In this document: positions 56,169 through 64,000 of the stretch, in pieces
Numbering within the stretch: the first letter of the stretch is position 1
Layout of the letters: each line of letters begins with the position of its first letter
Assembly: GCA_900317055.1 (NCBI GenBank)
Contig: ONFF01000009.1
Coordinates: 1-64,000 of the forward strand
Reading direction: 5' to 3'
Source of the DNA: an uncultured Bacteroidales bacterium
GTDB lineage: Bacteria > Bacteroidota > Bacteroidia > Bacteroidales > F082
Length of the DNA stretch: 64,000 nucleotides
Program-made: the position numbers and the translations under genes
Notes under the pieces: model-generated
Told to the model about the DNA's origin: nothing
What the model saw: only the letters and a program-made list of their open reading frames with translations
Databases searched by the model: none

Positions 56169-57761
56169 ATGAGCACATTCGACCCTTTGGACATGAACAA
56201 CTACAAAGTGGAAAAACTGCCCAAGATGCAGAAATCCAACTTTGAGATTTGGATGGCTCGCCTCGGCGGCCCCTTGGCCATCATCGCCTTCATCGTGATT
56301 TATTGGTGCTGCCACATCGGCTTCATCGACAACCTGAACACCGAGATGCTGACCGAGAAGGCCTTGAAGCGTTGCAACGACATCGGCTTTGAGGAGTTCC
56401 TCCGCACCAACTACGCTATGCTCGCCATCTTCGTCGCGGGTCTCATCCTTTGGATGACAGAGGCCATCCCCAACTACCTGACCTCGCTGTTCATCATCCT
56501 CGGTATCGTGCTCTGTAATGTCACCACACAAAAGGAGGCCTTGGCCCAATTGGGTCACCCTGTGATGTGGCTGAACATCCTTTCCTTTGTCTTGGCGAGT
56601 ATGCTGGTCAAGACGCAGTTTGCCAAGCGTTTGGCTTTGGCCTTCGTCATCAAGTTCGGCAAGAGTGCCAAAGGTGTGCTTTGGAGTTTCTTGATCATTA
56701 ATTTGGTGTTGTCGGCCTTTATCTCTGCCACTACGGTGAAAGCCACCATCATGTTGCCCATCTTCATGACGGTGTGCGCTATCTACGGAGCCTCCAATGG
56801 CAACCGCAATAATTTCGGCCGCAACCTCGTCATCCAGAACCTCTTCCAGGTGAACATCGGTGCCAATGCGTTCTACACGGGTAGCGGCGCCCACCTGCTC
56901 GCCATTTCATTAATCGCGGGCTTCGTCGGCAGTTGCGACTTCGGCTATGCCGACTGGCTCGTCTCTTGCGGCCCGATGAGTGCCTTGATTCTCGTGATAG
57001 GCTTGTTGCTGGGCACCTATGTCTTCTTCCCGATGAAGAAAGAGGAACAGGTGCCTCAAATCGAAGGCGGCTTGGAGCGCTTGAAGGAAGAGCTTAAGGC
57101 CATGGGCAAGATGAAGGCAGAGGAATACAAGGCCGTGGGCATCTTCGTGTTGGTGCTCGTCCTTTGGGTCACGAAGGGCACCTTCCACAACATTGATGAG
57201 ACTATCGTTGCTTTGTTGGGTGCCGTCCTTGCCCTTTTGCCGGGCATCGGCGTGGTGAAATGGAACGATGTCGACATCCCGTGGCATCTGATGCTTTTCT
57301 CGGCTGGTGCTTATACCTTGGGTTCGGGCCTCAATGCCACTGATTTGCCCAACACCATGGTCAACGCTGCTTTCGACGGTCTCGGCATCACGGCCAACAC
57401 GCCTTTCTGGGTACTGTATGTCATCCTCACTTTCTTGATGATGTATTCGGGCTTGGTCTTCCAAAGCAAGACCATCCGCACCATGGTCTTCGTGCCCATC
57501 GCCTTGGGTGTGGAGGCGCGTTTCGGCTTCCCCGTCATGAGCCTCAGCCTGCCCGTGGCCATGCTCATCGAGCACTGCTATGTGCTGCCCTTCAACAGCA
57601 AGCCCGCCGCATTGTTGTATAACACCAACCAATACAGCCAGACCGACGCCTTCAAGTTCGGTATCACCATGATGACCATCTCGTGGGTGCTCATCCTCGT
57701 GTGGGGCGAGACGGTGCTGCATTGGCTTGACATCACGCCGGGGTTGTTCTTGGTGAAGTAG
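56169..57761 (+). CDS. SLC13/DASS family sodium-anion symporter
   Basis: 530 residues from MSTFDPLDMNNYK; the longer open frame upstream is repeat. About 12-14 membrane helices. DASS hallmarks: ILWMTEAIPNYLTSLFII, SAFISATTVKATIMLPI, NIGANAFYTGSGAHLLAISL and PVAMLIEHCYVLPFNSKPAALLY. Known members carry dicarboxylates, citrate, sulfate or phosphate with sodium. The neighbouring OprP-like porin and CYTH proteins make a phosphoryl anion a reasonable guess, but dicarboxylate transport is equally compatible. Confidence 0.92.
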   Translation: MSTFDPLDMNNYKVEKLPKMQKSNFEIWMARLGGPLAIIAFIVIYWCCHIGFIDNLNTEMLTEKALKRCNDIGFEEFLRTNYAMLAIFVAGLILWMTEAIPNYLTSLFIILGIVLCNVTTQKEALAQLGHPVMWLNILSFVLASMLVKTQFAKRLALAFVIKFGKSAKGVLWSFLIINLVLSAFISATTVKATIMLPIFMTVCAIYGASNGNRNNFGRNLVIQNLFQVNIGANAFYTGSGAHLLAISLIAGFVGSCDFGYADWLVSCGPMSALILVIGLLLGTYVFFPMKKEEQVPQIEGGLERLKEELKAMGKMKAEEYKAVGIFVLVLVLWVTKGTFHNIDETIVALLGAVLALLPGIGVVKWNDVDIPWHLMLFSAGAYTLGSGLNATDLPNTMVNAAFDGLGITANTPFWVLYVILTFLMMYSGLVFQSKTIRTMVFVPIALGVEARFGFPVMSLSLPVAMLIEHCYVLPFNSKPAALLYNTNQYSQTDAFKFGITMMTISWVLILVWGETVLHWLDITPGLFLVK

Positions 57762-57803
57762 GATGTGATCTTCTTTTCGCATTGCAAATGCTGATGTTCA
57801 CGG

Positions 57804-57826
57804 CTTCCGAATGGCGCATTCGGAAG
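57804..57826. repeat. perfect hairpin after the SLC13 gene
   Basis: CTTCCGAATG-GCG-CATTCGGAAG: a 10-bp stem with a 3-base loop and no T tract. Possibly a terminator variant or repeat element between the convergent genes. Confidence 0.6.
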
Positions 57827-57844
57827 GGCGGATGATGAGTGGGG

Positions 57845-58036
57845 TCACCTATCCAACTCCACCCGCGCACCAACCCACTCAATCAGCTCCATCTCCTTCC
57901 TCGTGCTATCCACCGCCGCCGTCCTACTGCTTTCGGCAGGCGCATCCTTCGTCTGTGCCGACTTCTCCCGTCGGCATCCCGCCAGCAGCATCATGGCCAA
58001 CATCAAAACCAAAGCCCAAATCCTCATCGATCTCAT
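57845..58036 (-). CDS. small lipoprotein
   Basis: 63 residues. Strong hydrophobic signal and lipobox (LVLMLAMMLLAGC), then a charged tail of about 42 residues (RREKSAQTKDAPAESS). No homology recognised. Could start at codon 1 or 4. The good lipobox is the main support for it being real. Confidence 0.6.
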   Translation of the reverse strand: MRSMRIWALVLMLAMMLLAGCRREKSAQTKDAPAESSRTAAVDSTRKEMELIEWVGARVELDR

Positions 58037-58037
58037 A

Positions 58038-58135
58038 GTGTCTTGTTATTAGTCTTATTAGTCCTATAAGTCCTCTTTGTCAGCACATTAGCGCGTTAAT
58101 ACAAATAACGGTTCCATCCATTAGCAAATCATCAT
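58038..58135. repeat. TTAGTC/AGTCC and GTTAGCACG-type intergenic repeats
   Basis: CTTGTTATTAGTCTTATTAG, then TCCTATAAGTCC, and a CACATTAGCGCGTTAATAC segment. The same modules recur at 59575-59800, 61100-61140, 62813-62905 and 63755-63792. Confidence 0.6.
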
Positions 58136-59557
58136 TCATTTCAGCCCCTGAATAATGCCTTCCAACCTCCCCAACAATTTCTTCCTGGACTTTTTCTGAA
58201 ACAACTCATACAAATCCAGCTCATAATCAGGAGCAAACCCACTTGAAGCATCCCTGTTGTCGAAATCATAGCACTTGCCAATATTAATCATCGCCTTGAT
58301 TCCCGATGGCAGAGTGAAATAATAAGGTTGCGCGTTGGCTCCAGCAGTTTTCTCACCCAAAAACACCACCCGCTTGTTTTGCGACAACATGATGGCAAAA
58401 TACTCCGCCGCCGAAATGGTCTCATGCCCCATTAACACATAGATGTTGCCGCGATACCGTTTGGATGCCGGAATTGGATTCTTGAACTTGGCCCAACTCG
58501 GGTCTTGATAGTTCACGCTTTCAAAGGTATGGTTCAGATAGTATACTTGGTTCTTTGTAATGTCTATCTCTGTTTCTTTCCTCTCGTCGGGAATGAAAGA
58601 AGAAGATGCCATCACGCTTGCATTGCTCACGCGGTTCAATGTAGGGTATCTGTATATGGTGTCGTTGTCCACCAAATAGCCAAGGACTGTGTCACAGAAA
58701 GAGCTGTAACCGCCCATATTATAAGATATGTTAATGATGAGATTGTCAGCCTTTTGTATCTCTTCATAATGATTGAGAAACTCTTGGGAGAAACTCTCGT
58801 TGCAACTAGTCAAGGCGAGGTAAGCGAAATTGCTGGTCGTATCAGCAATAAAGCTGTTCACTGTTCTCCAATAGTTGCCCCCAGTATAAAACATGTCGTT
58901 AAGCGCTCGTTTTTCTGGGTCGAGATAATAATCGACATACACATTCACATCACGCACTTTGTCTTGGTCTTTGATACCCAAGCGGATTCTCTCGCCACTT
59001 TTCATCAGGCAGCAGTTGAGGTTGCCGAAATAAAACATGGCTTCGTGGATCTTGAATTCCTTGTTGGAGCATGTAACGTAGGGAACATGATACTCTCTGA
59101 AGTAATCCAAGGCATCCATTCCGTTGATGGTCACTATTGTATCTCCCACATGTAGCGAGTCGGCCATTCGGGTGCCAAAATTCTCGATGATGACATGACC
59201 GTCATGATAAGCGGTAGCCAACATGGGATAGGCGAGATGTTTCGCAAGATGGTCGGGCGCGCCAAAAATCTTGGTATGGCCATTGTTGAAGTGAGCCATG
59301 AACCGCTGAAGCATTTTCCAATACTCAAAATCATCCTTGGTTTCAGTAACCTTGGGAAGAAACGCACGGTAAAGGCTGTCGATGTCCAGTCCGGGGCAGT
59401 TGTCCAAGTTCCCAAAGTTATACGACATTTCTTTCCACAGCACCGAAAGTTCGTATGCTTTTTGCTCCGCCGGAATGGTGGAAAGCTCTTGTGCCTGCAT
59501 CCTCATCCCTCCAGCCATCATCACCGCAAGCATAATGTAGAATCTTATCGTTTTCAT
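58136..59557 (-). CDS. S41 family (C-terminal processing) peptidase
   Basis: 473 residues, signal peptide ending MQAQ. The domain order is an N-terminal helical part, a PDZ-like segment (HVGDTIVTINGMDALDYF) and the S41 core with MGGYSSF, VLMGHETISAAEYFAI (nucleophile Ser in SAAE) and FLGEKTAGANAQ (general-base region). These peptidases cut C-terminal or tail-exposed peptides in the periplasm or outside. Motifs appear intact. The upstream region is a repeat module with no clear promoter. Confidence 0.88.
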   Translation of the reverse strand: MKTIRFYIMLAVMMAGGMRMQAQELSTIPAEQKAYELSVLWKEMSYNFGNLDNCPGLDIDSLYRAFLPKVTETKDDFEYWKMLQRFMAHFNNGHTKIFGAPDHLAKHLAYPMLATAYHDGHVIIENFGTRMADSLHVGDTIVTINGMDALDYFREYHVPYVTCSNKEFKIHEAMFYFGNLNCCLMKSGERIRLGIKDQDKVRDVNVYVDYYLDPEKRALNDMFYTGGNYWRTVNSFIADTTSNFAYLALTSCNESFSQEFLNHYEEIQKADNLIINISYNMGGYSSFCDTVLGYLVDNDTIYRYPTLNRVSNASVMASSSFIPDERKETEIDITKNQVYYLNHTFESVNYQDPSWAKFKNPIPASKRYRGNIYVLMGHETISAAEYFAIMLSQNKRVVFLGEKTAGANAQPYYFTLPSGIKAMINIGKCYDFDNRDASSGFAPDYELDLYELFQKKSRKKLLGRLEGIIQGLK

Positions 59558-59574
59558 TGTTCTATAGTTTTTTA

Positions 59575-59802
59575 TTAGTCTTATTTGTCCTTTCCCCCTC
59601 TTGAGAGGGGGCTAGGGGGAGTACATCCCACCACCATCATCCCCACCACCATCATCAAAATCCTTATCGCTTTCATCATCCTATTTGTCATATCAGTCCT
59701 ATAAGTCCTGTCCTCCTCTTCCCCCTCTAAGAGGGGGTGCCGCGCAGCGGCGGGGGAGTCCGTCGTTAGCACGTTAGCACGCATGACGAAATAACGAAAT
59801 GC
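59575..59802. repeat. modular intergenic repeats (CCCCCTC hairpins and GTTAGCACG)
   Basis: CCCCCTCTTGAGAGGGGGCT followed by AGGGGGAG (59588-59620), a CACCACCATCATC stretch, AGTCCTATAAGTCC, then CCCCCTCTAAGAGGGGG (59720-59737), GCCGCGCAGCGGC, and GTTAGCACGTTAGCACGCATG (59765-59785). The segment between the S41 and metallopeptidase genes holds no gene. Confidence 0.7.
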
Positions 59803-59835
59803 TTCCGCATTCAACGAAGTTATGCACTGCCTCCC

Positions 59836-61041
59836 TCAATATTTCTCCCTCAAATAATCCCTAATAACTCCATTCACTTCCTCCCGCTTCACCCCCAGCA
59901 GCGCCTCAATCACATCGTATTCTTCTTCATTTTCTTTTATCTCGTTAAGCATCCTTATCACCAATGCCTTGCCTCCTTTGCGTTCAACCATTTCACAAAC
60001 TGCCATTTGGATTGCGTATGCATAGTTATTGGCAAAGTCACCATATGCAAACCTCTCTTGCGAAGCCGCCTTTGTCGAGTCGGTCACAAACCTCCCGTCC
60101 TGGTCTTTGTAAGCCATAACCAAATCAACTCCCAAATCAATCTGCGGATTTTCCATGAGCCATTTCTTTAGTTCCGACATAATGGTTTCCTTAGGTTGCA
60201 GCGTATGGCCACCGTAATATGAGCAAACACCTTCCTCAAACATCGGAGCCCTCTTTCTTCCAGTCTTCTCCTTGATGATGAAGTGCATGATTTCATGCGC
60301 CAAGCTTTCGCCTCCCTTGGTGAAAAACACCTTGTTGCAATCGGCAAATGCAAACCCATGAGGATAAACCCTGCCACAGCCGATAAAATCATAGCAACTG
60401 ACATCCGCCCCAAGATACCTGAAGTATTCCGTCCTGTCATTGAAAAGATAATACTCCACTGGTTTGGGCTTTTCAAGTCCCATGGCGGCTGCAAACTCAT
60501 TGGCAACGGCAAAGGTTTGGTCCGCTGCTTCCTTGTCGAAAGGGTAATTATATGGATAAAAATAGGTAACCCATCCCACTTGGTAGGATTTCATGTCCGG
60601 CTTCAACAATGAGAGTTTGGAATAAAATCTGTACTCATTTTCAGCCACTTTGACAACTGGGTAGGTGAACACCCCGGTCAATTGGTTTTCTGTAGGAAAG
60701 TCACCAAAAAGCATGGTGCGCATTTCAAACAAAGTGTCGTTCCGCTTTTCAACCCCTATAAACAATTCCTTCCCTCCCATGAAATCGTATTTGGAAAGAG
60801 TGAACGACTGGATGAGCAAATCAGGATTACCGTAAGTGGCCACTTCTGATTCCATCCAAAATGCAGTAGGCGACTGTTCTGACACAAGGCTGTTTTTGTA
60901 GTCATTCCAGAGTTTCACAATGCCATGAAAATCGGCAGAGGTCGTATCCACCCAAAATGGATCCCTGAATTGCATTTTCGTCTGCCCAAAAAGCGTAGCG
61001 CATAAAAAGGCAAAAAGTATGATTGTCAATGCTCTTTTCAT
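59836..61041 (-). CDS. secreted HExxH metallopeptidase-like protein
   Basis: 401 residues, signal peptide ending LFGQ. The zinc site is clear: LAHEIMHFII (HExxH) at about residue 250, followed 20 or so residues later by FEEGVCSYYGG, giving the third ligand Glu, as in gluzincin and peptidase-MA-like enzymes. The C-terminal part is helical. Substrate unknown. Like its neighbours it is exported and lies behind a repeat module. Confidence 0.82.
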   Translation of the reverse strand: MKRALTIILFAFLCATLFGQTKMQFRDPFWVDTTSADFHGIVKLWNDYKNSLVSEQSPTAFWMESEVATYGNPDLLIQSFTLSKYDFMGGKELFIGVEKRNDTLFEMRTMLFGDFPTENQLTGVFTYPVVKVAENEYRFYSKLSLLKPDMKSYQVGWVTYFYPYNYPFDKEAADQTFAVANEFAAAMGLEKPKPVEYYLFNDRTEYFRYLGADVSCYDFIGCGRVYPHGFAFADCNKVFFTKGGESLAHEIMHFIIKEKTGRKRAPMFEEGVCSYYGGHTLQPKETIMSELKKWLMENPQIDLGVDLVMAYKDQDGRFVTDSTKAASQERFAYGDFANNYAYAIQMAVCEMVERKGGKALVIRMLNEIKENEEEYDVIEALLGVKREEVNGVIRDYLREKY

Positions 61042-61099
61042 ATCATATTATTTCATTGATATAATTATCTGTTTTTACAATAAATCCCACTGTCGTAAT

Positions 61100-61143
61100 C
61101 CCGAAAGCACGTTAGCATGTATAACGTTAGCACGAAAAAAACA
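61100..61143. repeat. GTTAGCACG-type repeat
   Basis: AGCACGTTAGCATGTATAACG followed by TTAGCACG, just after the T9SS protein gene. Confidence 0.6.
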
Positions 61144-61144
61144 A

Positions 61145-62797
61145 CTACCTCACCATCACCTTCTCCATAAAGCTTCCCCCTTCTTTATCCCTAATCCTCA
61201 CCAAATAAACGCCCTGCACCAATCCCTCCAAGCTCACCTCATTAGAGTTCCGCACCCTCTTCACCAGCTGCCCCAAAGCATTATAAACCCAAACCTCCTC
61301 AGCCTCAACACCCTCTATCGTAACTTTGCCATTCGCTGGATTGGGATAAACAAATATCGCTCTTTCCTCTGGCAGTAGCCGTTCCGGCACCTGCAAGGTG
61401 GTGTAATCCACCGTGTCAGTAACATGAAGCACCCAATAGTTATTATAAGAGTTCATTAAATAGGCTGTGTCGTTTGTACAGTTGTAGTCGCCGCAAGGCA
61501 TTTCACCACCCGAACTGCCACACTCTGCAAGAAGTGTATATTCTCTATCACTGTGCTTGATCACATCTTCTAAATACTCATGAGATTCTGTTTGTGTGCC
61601 TATGGCTCTTTCCCAAAGCAGGTTGCCGTTGCTGTCGGTGCGGAAAACCCACAATTTGTTTCCAATTTCAAGATTCCAAGCAGGCTTCAAATTGTTGGCG
61701 CTTTGCGAATCACCGTCTAATGACATGGTGGTTCCAAAAACGGTAAAGCCTCCATCCTCATTCAGGAAGACTTTGACAATCTGTTCGTCTTTCGTACCGC
61801 CATAGCACTTGCTCCAAAGTACATTGCCATCCAAATCTGTACGCAGCAGCCAAATATCAGAAGTCAAAGGCATCCAAGATTGTCCATACCAATGCCCAGG
61901 ATGATACCCTGCACTTTGTAGGTCGCCATCCGATGACGAAGAATGCCCTCCAAACAAATAACCGTCGGGCAGTTCTATCACATTGGAAAATGAATCATGC
62001 TTGTTCCCTCCATTGCAACGATTCCATTCCACCTCTCCATTGGCATTCATCTTGACTAATATTCCATCAGCATATCCACCAGGTCGGGCACAACTTTCTA
62101 TGCTACCATTCCCCGATTGGTTAGCCGCATCTCCAAAAACATATAAACCGCCATCTTCAGCAATAGCAACTCTGTCATCCATTTCATCTCCACTTGTTCC
62201 TAAAGTCGTTTCCCATTCCAATTCACCATTTTTGTCTAATTTTACGACCCAAAAATCTGTACTGCCAAAAAATTGACTGGCATCTCCACATGCCCAAAAA
62301 CCTTTGCCCGTGGTACAAACAATGCCGCCGTCATCGGTGACAACTCCATGAACGCTGTATGGGAAATAGTGTTCCTCGCAGCCCAAAGTGCGTTCCCAAA
62401 TGATATTGAGATTATCATCCGTTCTAACAGCCAAAATTCCTGAATTTCCAGTTGAAGGGAAAACCTTCTTCCCATAAAAATAGTATCCGTCCATGTCCTT
62501 TGCTTTCAAGATGCCATGATAGCCTTGGAAACAGTCTTGATTGACGATTTCATGATTCTCGTCAATTTCTATGACCCAAGCCCCAGTTGAACCTTGGTCA
62601 CCGCAAGCAATCATACCGCTCCCTAAATCAGAGACTCCCAAAATGATATAACCCTTGTCTTTAGGTAGAAATTTGGCTGGTTCATCAATTCCCAATCCTC
62701 CATAGCATTGCTGCCAATCGATGCGAAGTTGGGCTTTCATTGTGCCTCCAGCTATCAGCAGGAGCGCAAGCAATATGTAAATCCTTGTTGTTTTCAT
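61145..62797 (-). CDS. T9SS-secreted beta-propeller-like protein
   Basis: 550 residues: signal peptide (ALLLIAGGTMKAQ), then at least six repeats of the type xxWxxxxDxNGxxxWxxxxGG (FWVVKLDKNGELEWETTLG, DGILVKMNANGEVEWNRCNG, DIWLLRTDLDGNVLWSKCYGG, LWVFRTDSNGNLLWERAIG), which form a delta-60 or WD-like propeller. The end (YPNPANGKVTIEGVEAEEVW, GLVQGVYLVRIRDKEGGSF) is a type A T9SS sorting domain. Probably a cell-surface protein that binds a polymer or protein. No enzymatic residues seen. Confidence 0.87.
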   Translation of the reverse strand: MKTTRIYILLALLLIAGGTMKAQLRIDWQQCYGGLGIDEPAKFLPKDKGYIILGVSDLGSGMIACGDQGSTGAWVIEIDENHEIVNQDCFQGYHGILKAKDMDGYYFYGKKVFPSTGNSGILAVRTDDNLNIIWERTLGCEEHYFPYSVHGVVTDDGGIVCTTGKGFWACGDASQFFGSTDFWVVKLDKNGELEWETTLGTSGDEMDDRVAIAEDGGLYVFGDAANQSGNGSIESCARPGGYADGILVKMNANGEVEWNRCNGGNKHDSFSNVIELPDGYLFGGHSSSSDGDLQSAGYHPGHWYGQSWMPLTSDIWLLRTDLDGNVLWSKCYGGTKDEQIVKVFLNEDGGFTVFGTTMSLDGDSQSANNLKPAWNLEIGNKLWVFRTDSNGNLLWERAIGTQTESHEYLEDVIKHSDREYTLLAECGSSGGEMPCGDYNCTNDTAYLMNSYNNYWVLHVTDTVDYTTLQVPERLLPEERAIFVYPNPANGKVTIEGVEAEEVWVYNALGQLVKRVRNSNEVSLEGLVQGVYLVRIRDKEGGSFMEKVMVR

Positions 62798-62812
62798 TGT
62801 TCTATTTGTTTT

Positions 62813-62905
62813 ATTAGTCTTATCAGTCCTATCAGTCCTTCCCCCTCTAAGAGGGGGCTAGGGGGAGTCCCTCGTTAGCACGTTAGCACGCTATCCCGCA
62901 TAACG
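62813..62905. repeat. modular intergenic repeats
   Basis: TTAGTCTTATCAGTCCTATC, CCCCCTCTAAGAGGGGGCTAG (62843 region), then TCGTTAGCACGTTAGCACGC: the same three modules in the same order as at 59690-59785. Confidence 0.7.
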
Positions 62906-62933
62906 AAATAACTAAACCGCAAAGCATTCCAAT

Positions 62934-63677
62934 TCATTCCTGTATCGCAGTCTCCAAAAGCTTCACAAAGTAGTTTCCCTCGTTATTATACAGCTTGATT
63001 TTCATCCAACCGTAACGGAATCTGTCGGCATCCGTAAATCTGAATCCAATGTATTTTTCCTCGTCTAACGGAAAACGGTCATAGTCATTCTTATAAACTG
63101 TGTAATAATGAGTTTGTTTATAGGGGTCTGCCGTATAAGCGGTATAATTACTCTCTGTAGCATGCATATACAATGTGACAGATTCCGGAAAAGAGTTCTT
63201 GTTTAGTATGAACAAATCACCGTCATCGTACGCTTGCGGAATAGATATCGTCTCTATATGTTCCACAATGTCGGCCTCATTAATCTTATGGAAAGTATAA
63301 ATCTCTGTAATGGTAACATGTGTTGTATCCCCTGTTTGCCTATATGTTGTATCGCAATGAAGATACCTTTGTTTCTCTACCTTCTTGCATACGATTTGCG
63401 TCAGGTCATCGTCGATGCAATGGATGGCAGACACAGACAACCCATGATCAGACACGCTAGTATAAAGCCGAATGTTGTTTTCTCCATCACCGTTCAAATC
63501 TACAAGATATCCCCATTGGTCAGTGAAATCTGTTATATGTTGCATGCTTACTGTGTCGTATGGTGTCACAATCATACCCGTGTAATCACCGAAAGTGATC
63601 CCAGTGCGTTCCTTGTTGCACGACGGCATAACGCAAACCGCCGCCAGTGCCAATACGAATAATAATGTCTTTTTCAT
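62934..63677 (-). CDS. lipoprotein, unknown function
   Basis: 247 residues with lipobox VMPSC. The mature part contains GYLVDLNGDGENNIRLYTS, a pattern seen in secreted proteins that sense or display calcium-binding Asp-rich loops, and a strand-rich end (FGWMKIKLYNNEG-like: YGWMKIKLYNNEGNYFV). No catalytic motif. Followed by a repeat-rich gap. Confidence 0.75.
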   Translation of the reverse strand: MKKTLLFVLALAAVCVMPSCNKERTGITFGDYTGMIVTPYDTVSMQHITDFTDQWGYLVDLNGDGENNIRLYTSVSDHGLSVSAIHCIDDDLTQIVCKKVEKQRYLHCDTTYRQTGDTTHVTITEIYTFHKINEADIVEHIETISIPQAYDDGDLFILNKNSFPESVTLYMHATESNYTAYTADPYKQTHYYTVYKNDYDRFPLDEEKYIGFRFTDADRFRYGWMKIKLYNNEGNYFVKLLETAIQE

Positions 63678-63835
63678 TGCTATTTATTTTAATTGGTTTA
63701 TCATTTCTTTCCACTTTCCAACGCTCACCTCAAAGTATTATTGCCCACATCGTAAGTACGTAATCACGAAAGCACGTAAGCACAAATAACGATTCAGACT
63801 ATATCCCTTCTTTCTTCGCACTTGTTTCAAACATG

Positions 63836-63967
63836 CTACTCGCAAATGCCAAGTATTTTTTCGCTATCAAGACAACTGTGATTGATGATTTTTGCAAGAA
63901 TCTCTCGGAATTGTTCGTCATATTGATTGTCTTGTGGACAAATCGGACACTTAAACAAAAACTCCAT
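63836..63967 (-). CDS. small cysteine-containing protein, possibly partial
   Basis: 43 codons: MEFLFKCPICPQDNQYDEQF, then a helical segment with two more Cys near the end (Cys32, Cys42) and a stop. CPxC at the N-terminus and two C-terminal Cys resemble a small metal-binding unit. The frame stays open upstream of the ATG to the window edge, so the true start may lie outside. Coding status uncertain. Confidence 0.35.
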   Translation of the reverse strand: MEFLFKCPICPQDNQYDEQFREILAKIINHSCLDSEKILGICE

Positions 63968-64000
63968 TGTGTTTAGCCCGTTAGATATTGACAATGTGAT

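Overview
The window looks like chromosomal DNA from an anaerobic, peptide-using member of the Bacteroidetes, most likely a Bacteroidales lineage. The evidence is: promoters with the Bacteroidetes -7 element TAnnTTTG and no recognisable Shine-Dalgarno pattern; type IX secretion (T9SS) C-terminal sorting domains on three proteins; S46 dipeptidyl-peptidases of the DPP7 type and a C69 dipeptidase; a TonB receptor with a DUF4249 partner; many small outer-membrane barrels and lipoproteins; and TPR-membrane-HTH regulators. No rRNA, tRNA, CRISPR array or prophage is visible. I assign order with moderate confidence and no genus.

Layout. 1-3.9 kb: an orphan MNT nucleotidyltransferase with a collapsed HEPN partner, a DPP7-like S46 peptidase, and a GreA/GreB-like protein fused to a degenerate Nudix domain. 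4.0-11.4 kb (minus strand): an array of small beta-barrel and lipoprotein genes with paralogous pairs and one barrel fragment, headed by a TPR/HTH regulator. 11.6-15.8 kb: a RAYT/IS200-type transposase between REP-like palindromes, a Pif1-like helicase, a candidate small RNA, and an AT-rich LPD3-like gene. 15.8-21.8 kb (plus): C69 dipeptidase, a second DPP7, and a CotH-family T9SS cargo protein. 21.8-30.8 kb (minus): a six-gene membrane O-acylation operon with two MBOAT acyltransferases and four SGNH-like partners, diverging from a U32 peptidase. 32.7-39.8 kb (minus): GYDIA-type GHMP kinase, GxxExxY protein, class II HMG-CoA reductase, DUF4468 and DUF2807 proteins, RlmH, RibF and Asd. 40-51.8 kb (minus): a DUF6624 protein, TonB receptor plus DUF4249, a second set of small barrels, a YD-repeat T9SS protein and a second TPR/HTH regulator. 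51.9-57.8 kb (plus): phosphate-selective-porin-like protein, lamin-tail lipoprotein, two CYTH-type proteins and an SLC13 transporter, possibly one phosphoryl-anion uptake and hydrolysis unit. 57.8-64 kb (minus): exported proteins (S41 peptidase, HExxH metallopeptidase, T9SS beta-propeller protein, lipoproteins), separated by modular repeats.

Two themes stand out. First, the window is rich in short palindromic elements, and several sit inside genes in frame: a 28-nt palindrome occurs three times in the U32 peptidase, once in an MBOAT gene (absent from its neighbouring paralogue) and once in the GHMP kinase; a second family (PEPVEG/PELVEG peptide) is in the GHMP kinase and TPR regulator 2. Second, three promoters (10745, 11507, 49164) share an upstream layout of three short boxes at constant spacing, two of them beside the TPR/HTH regulators. 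This suggests a regulon controlling envelope proteins.
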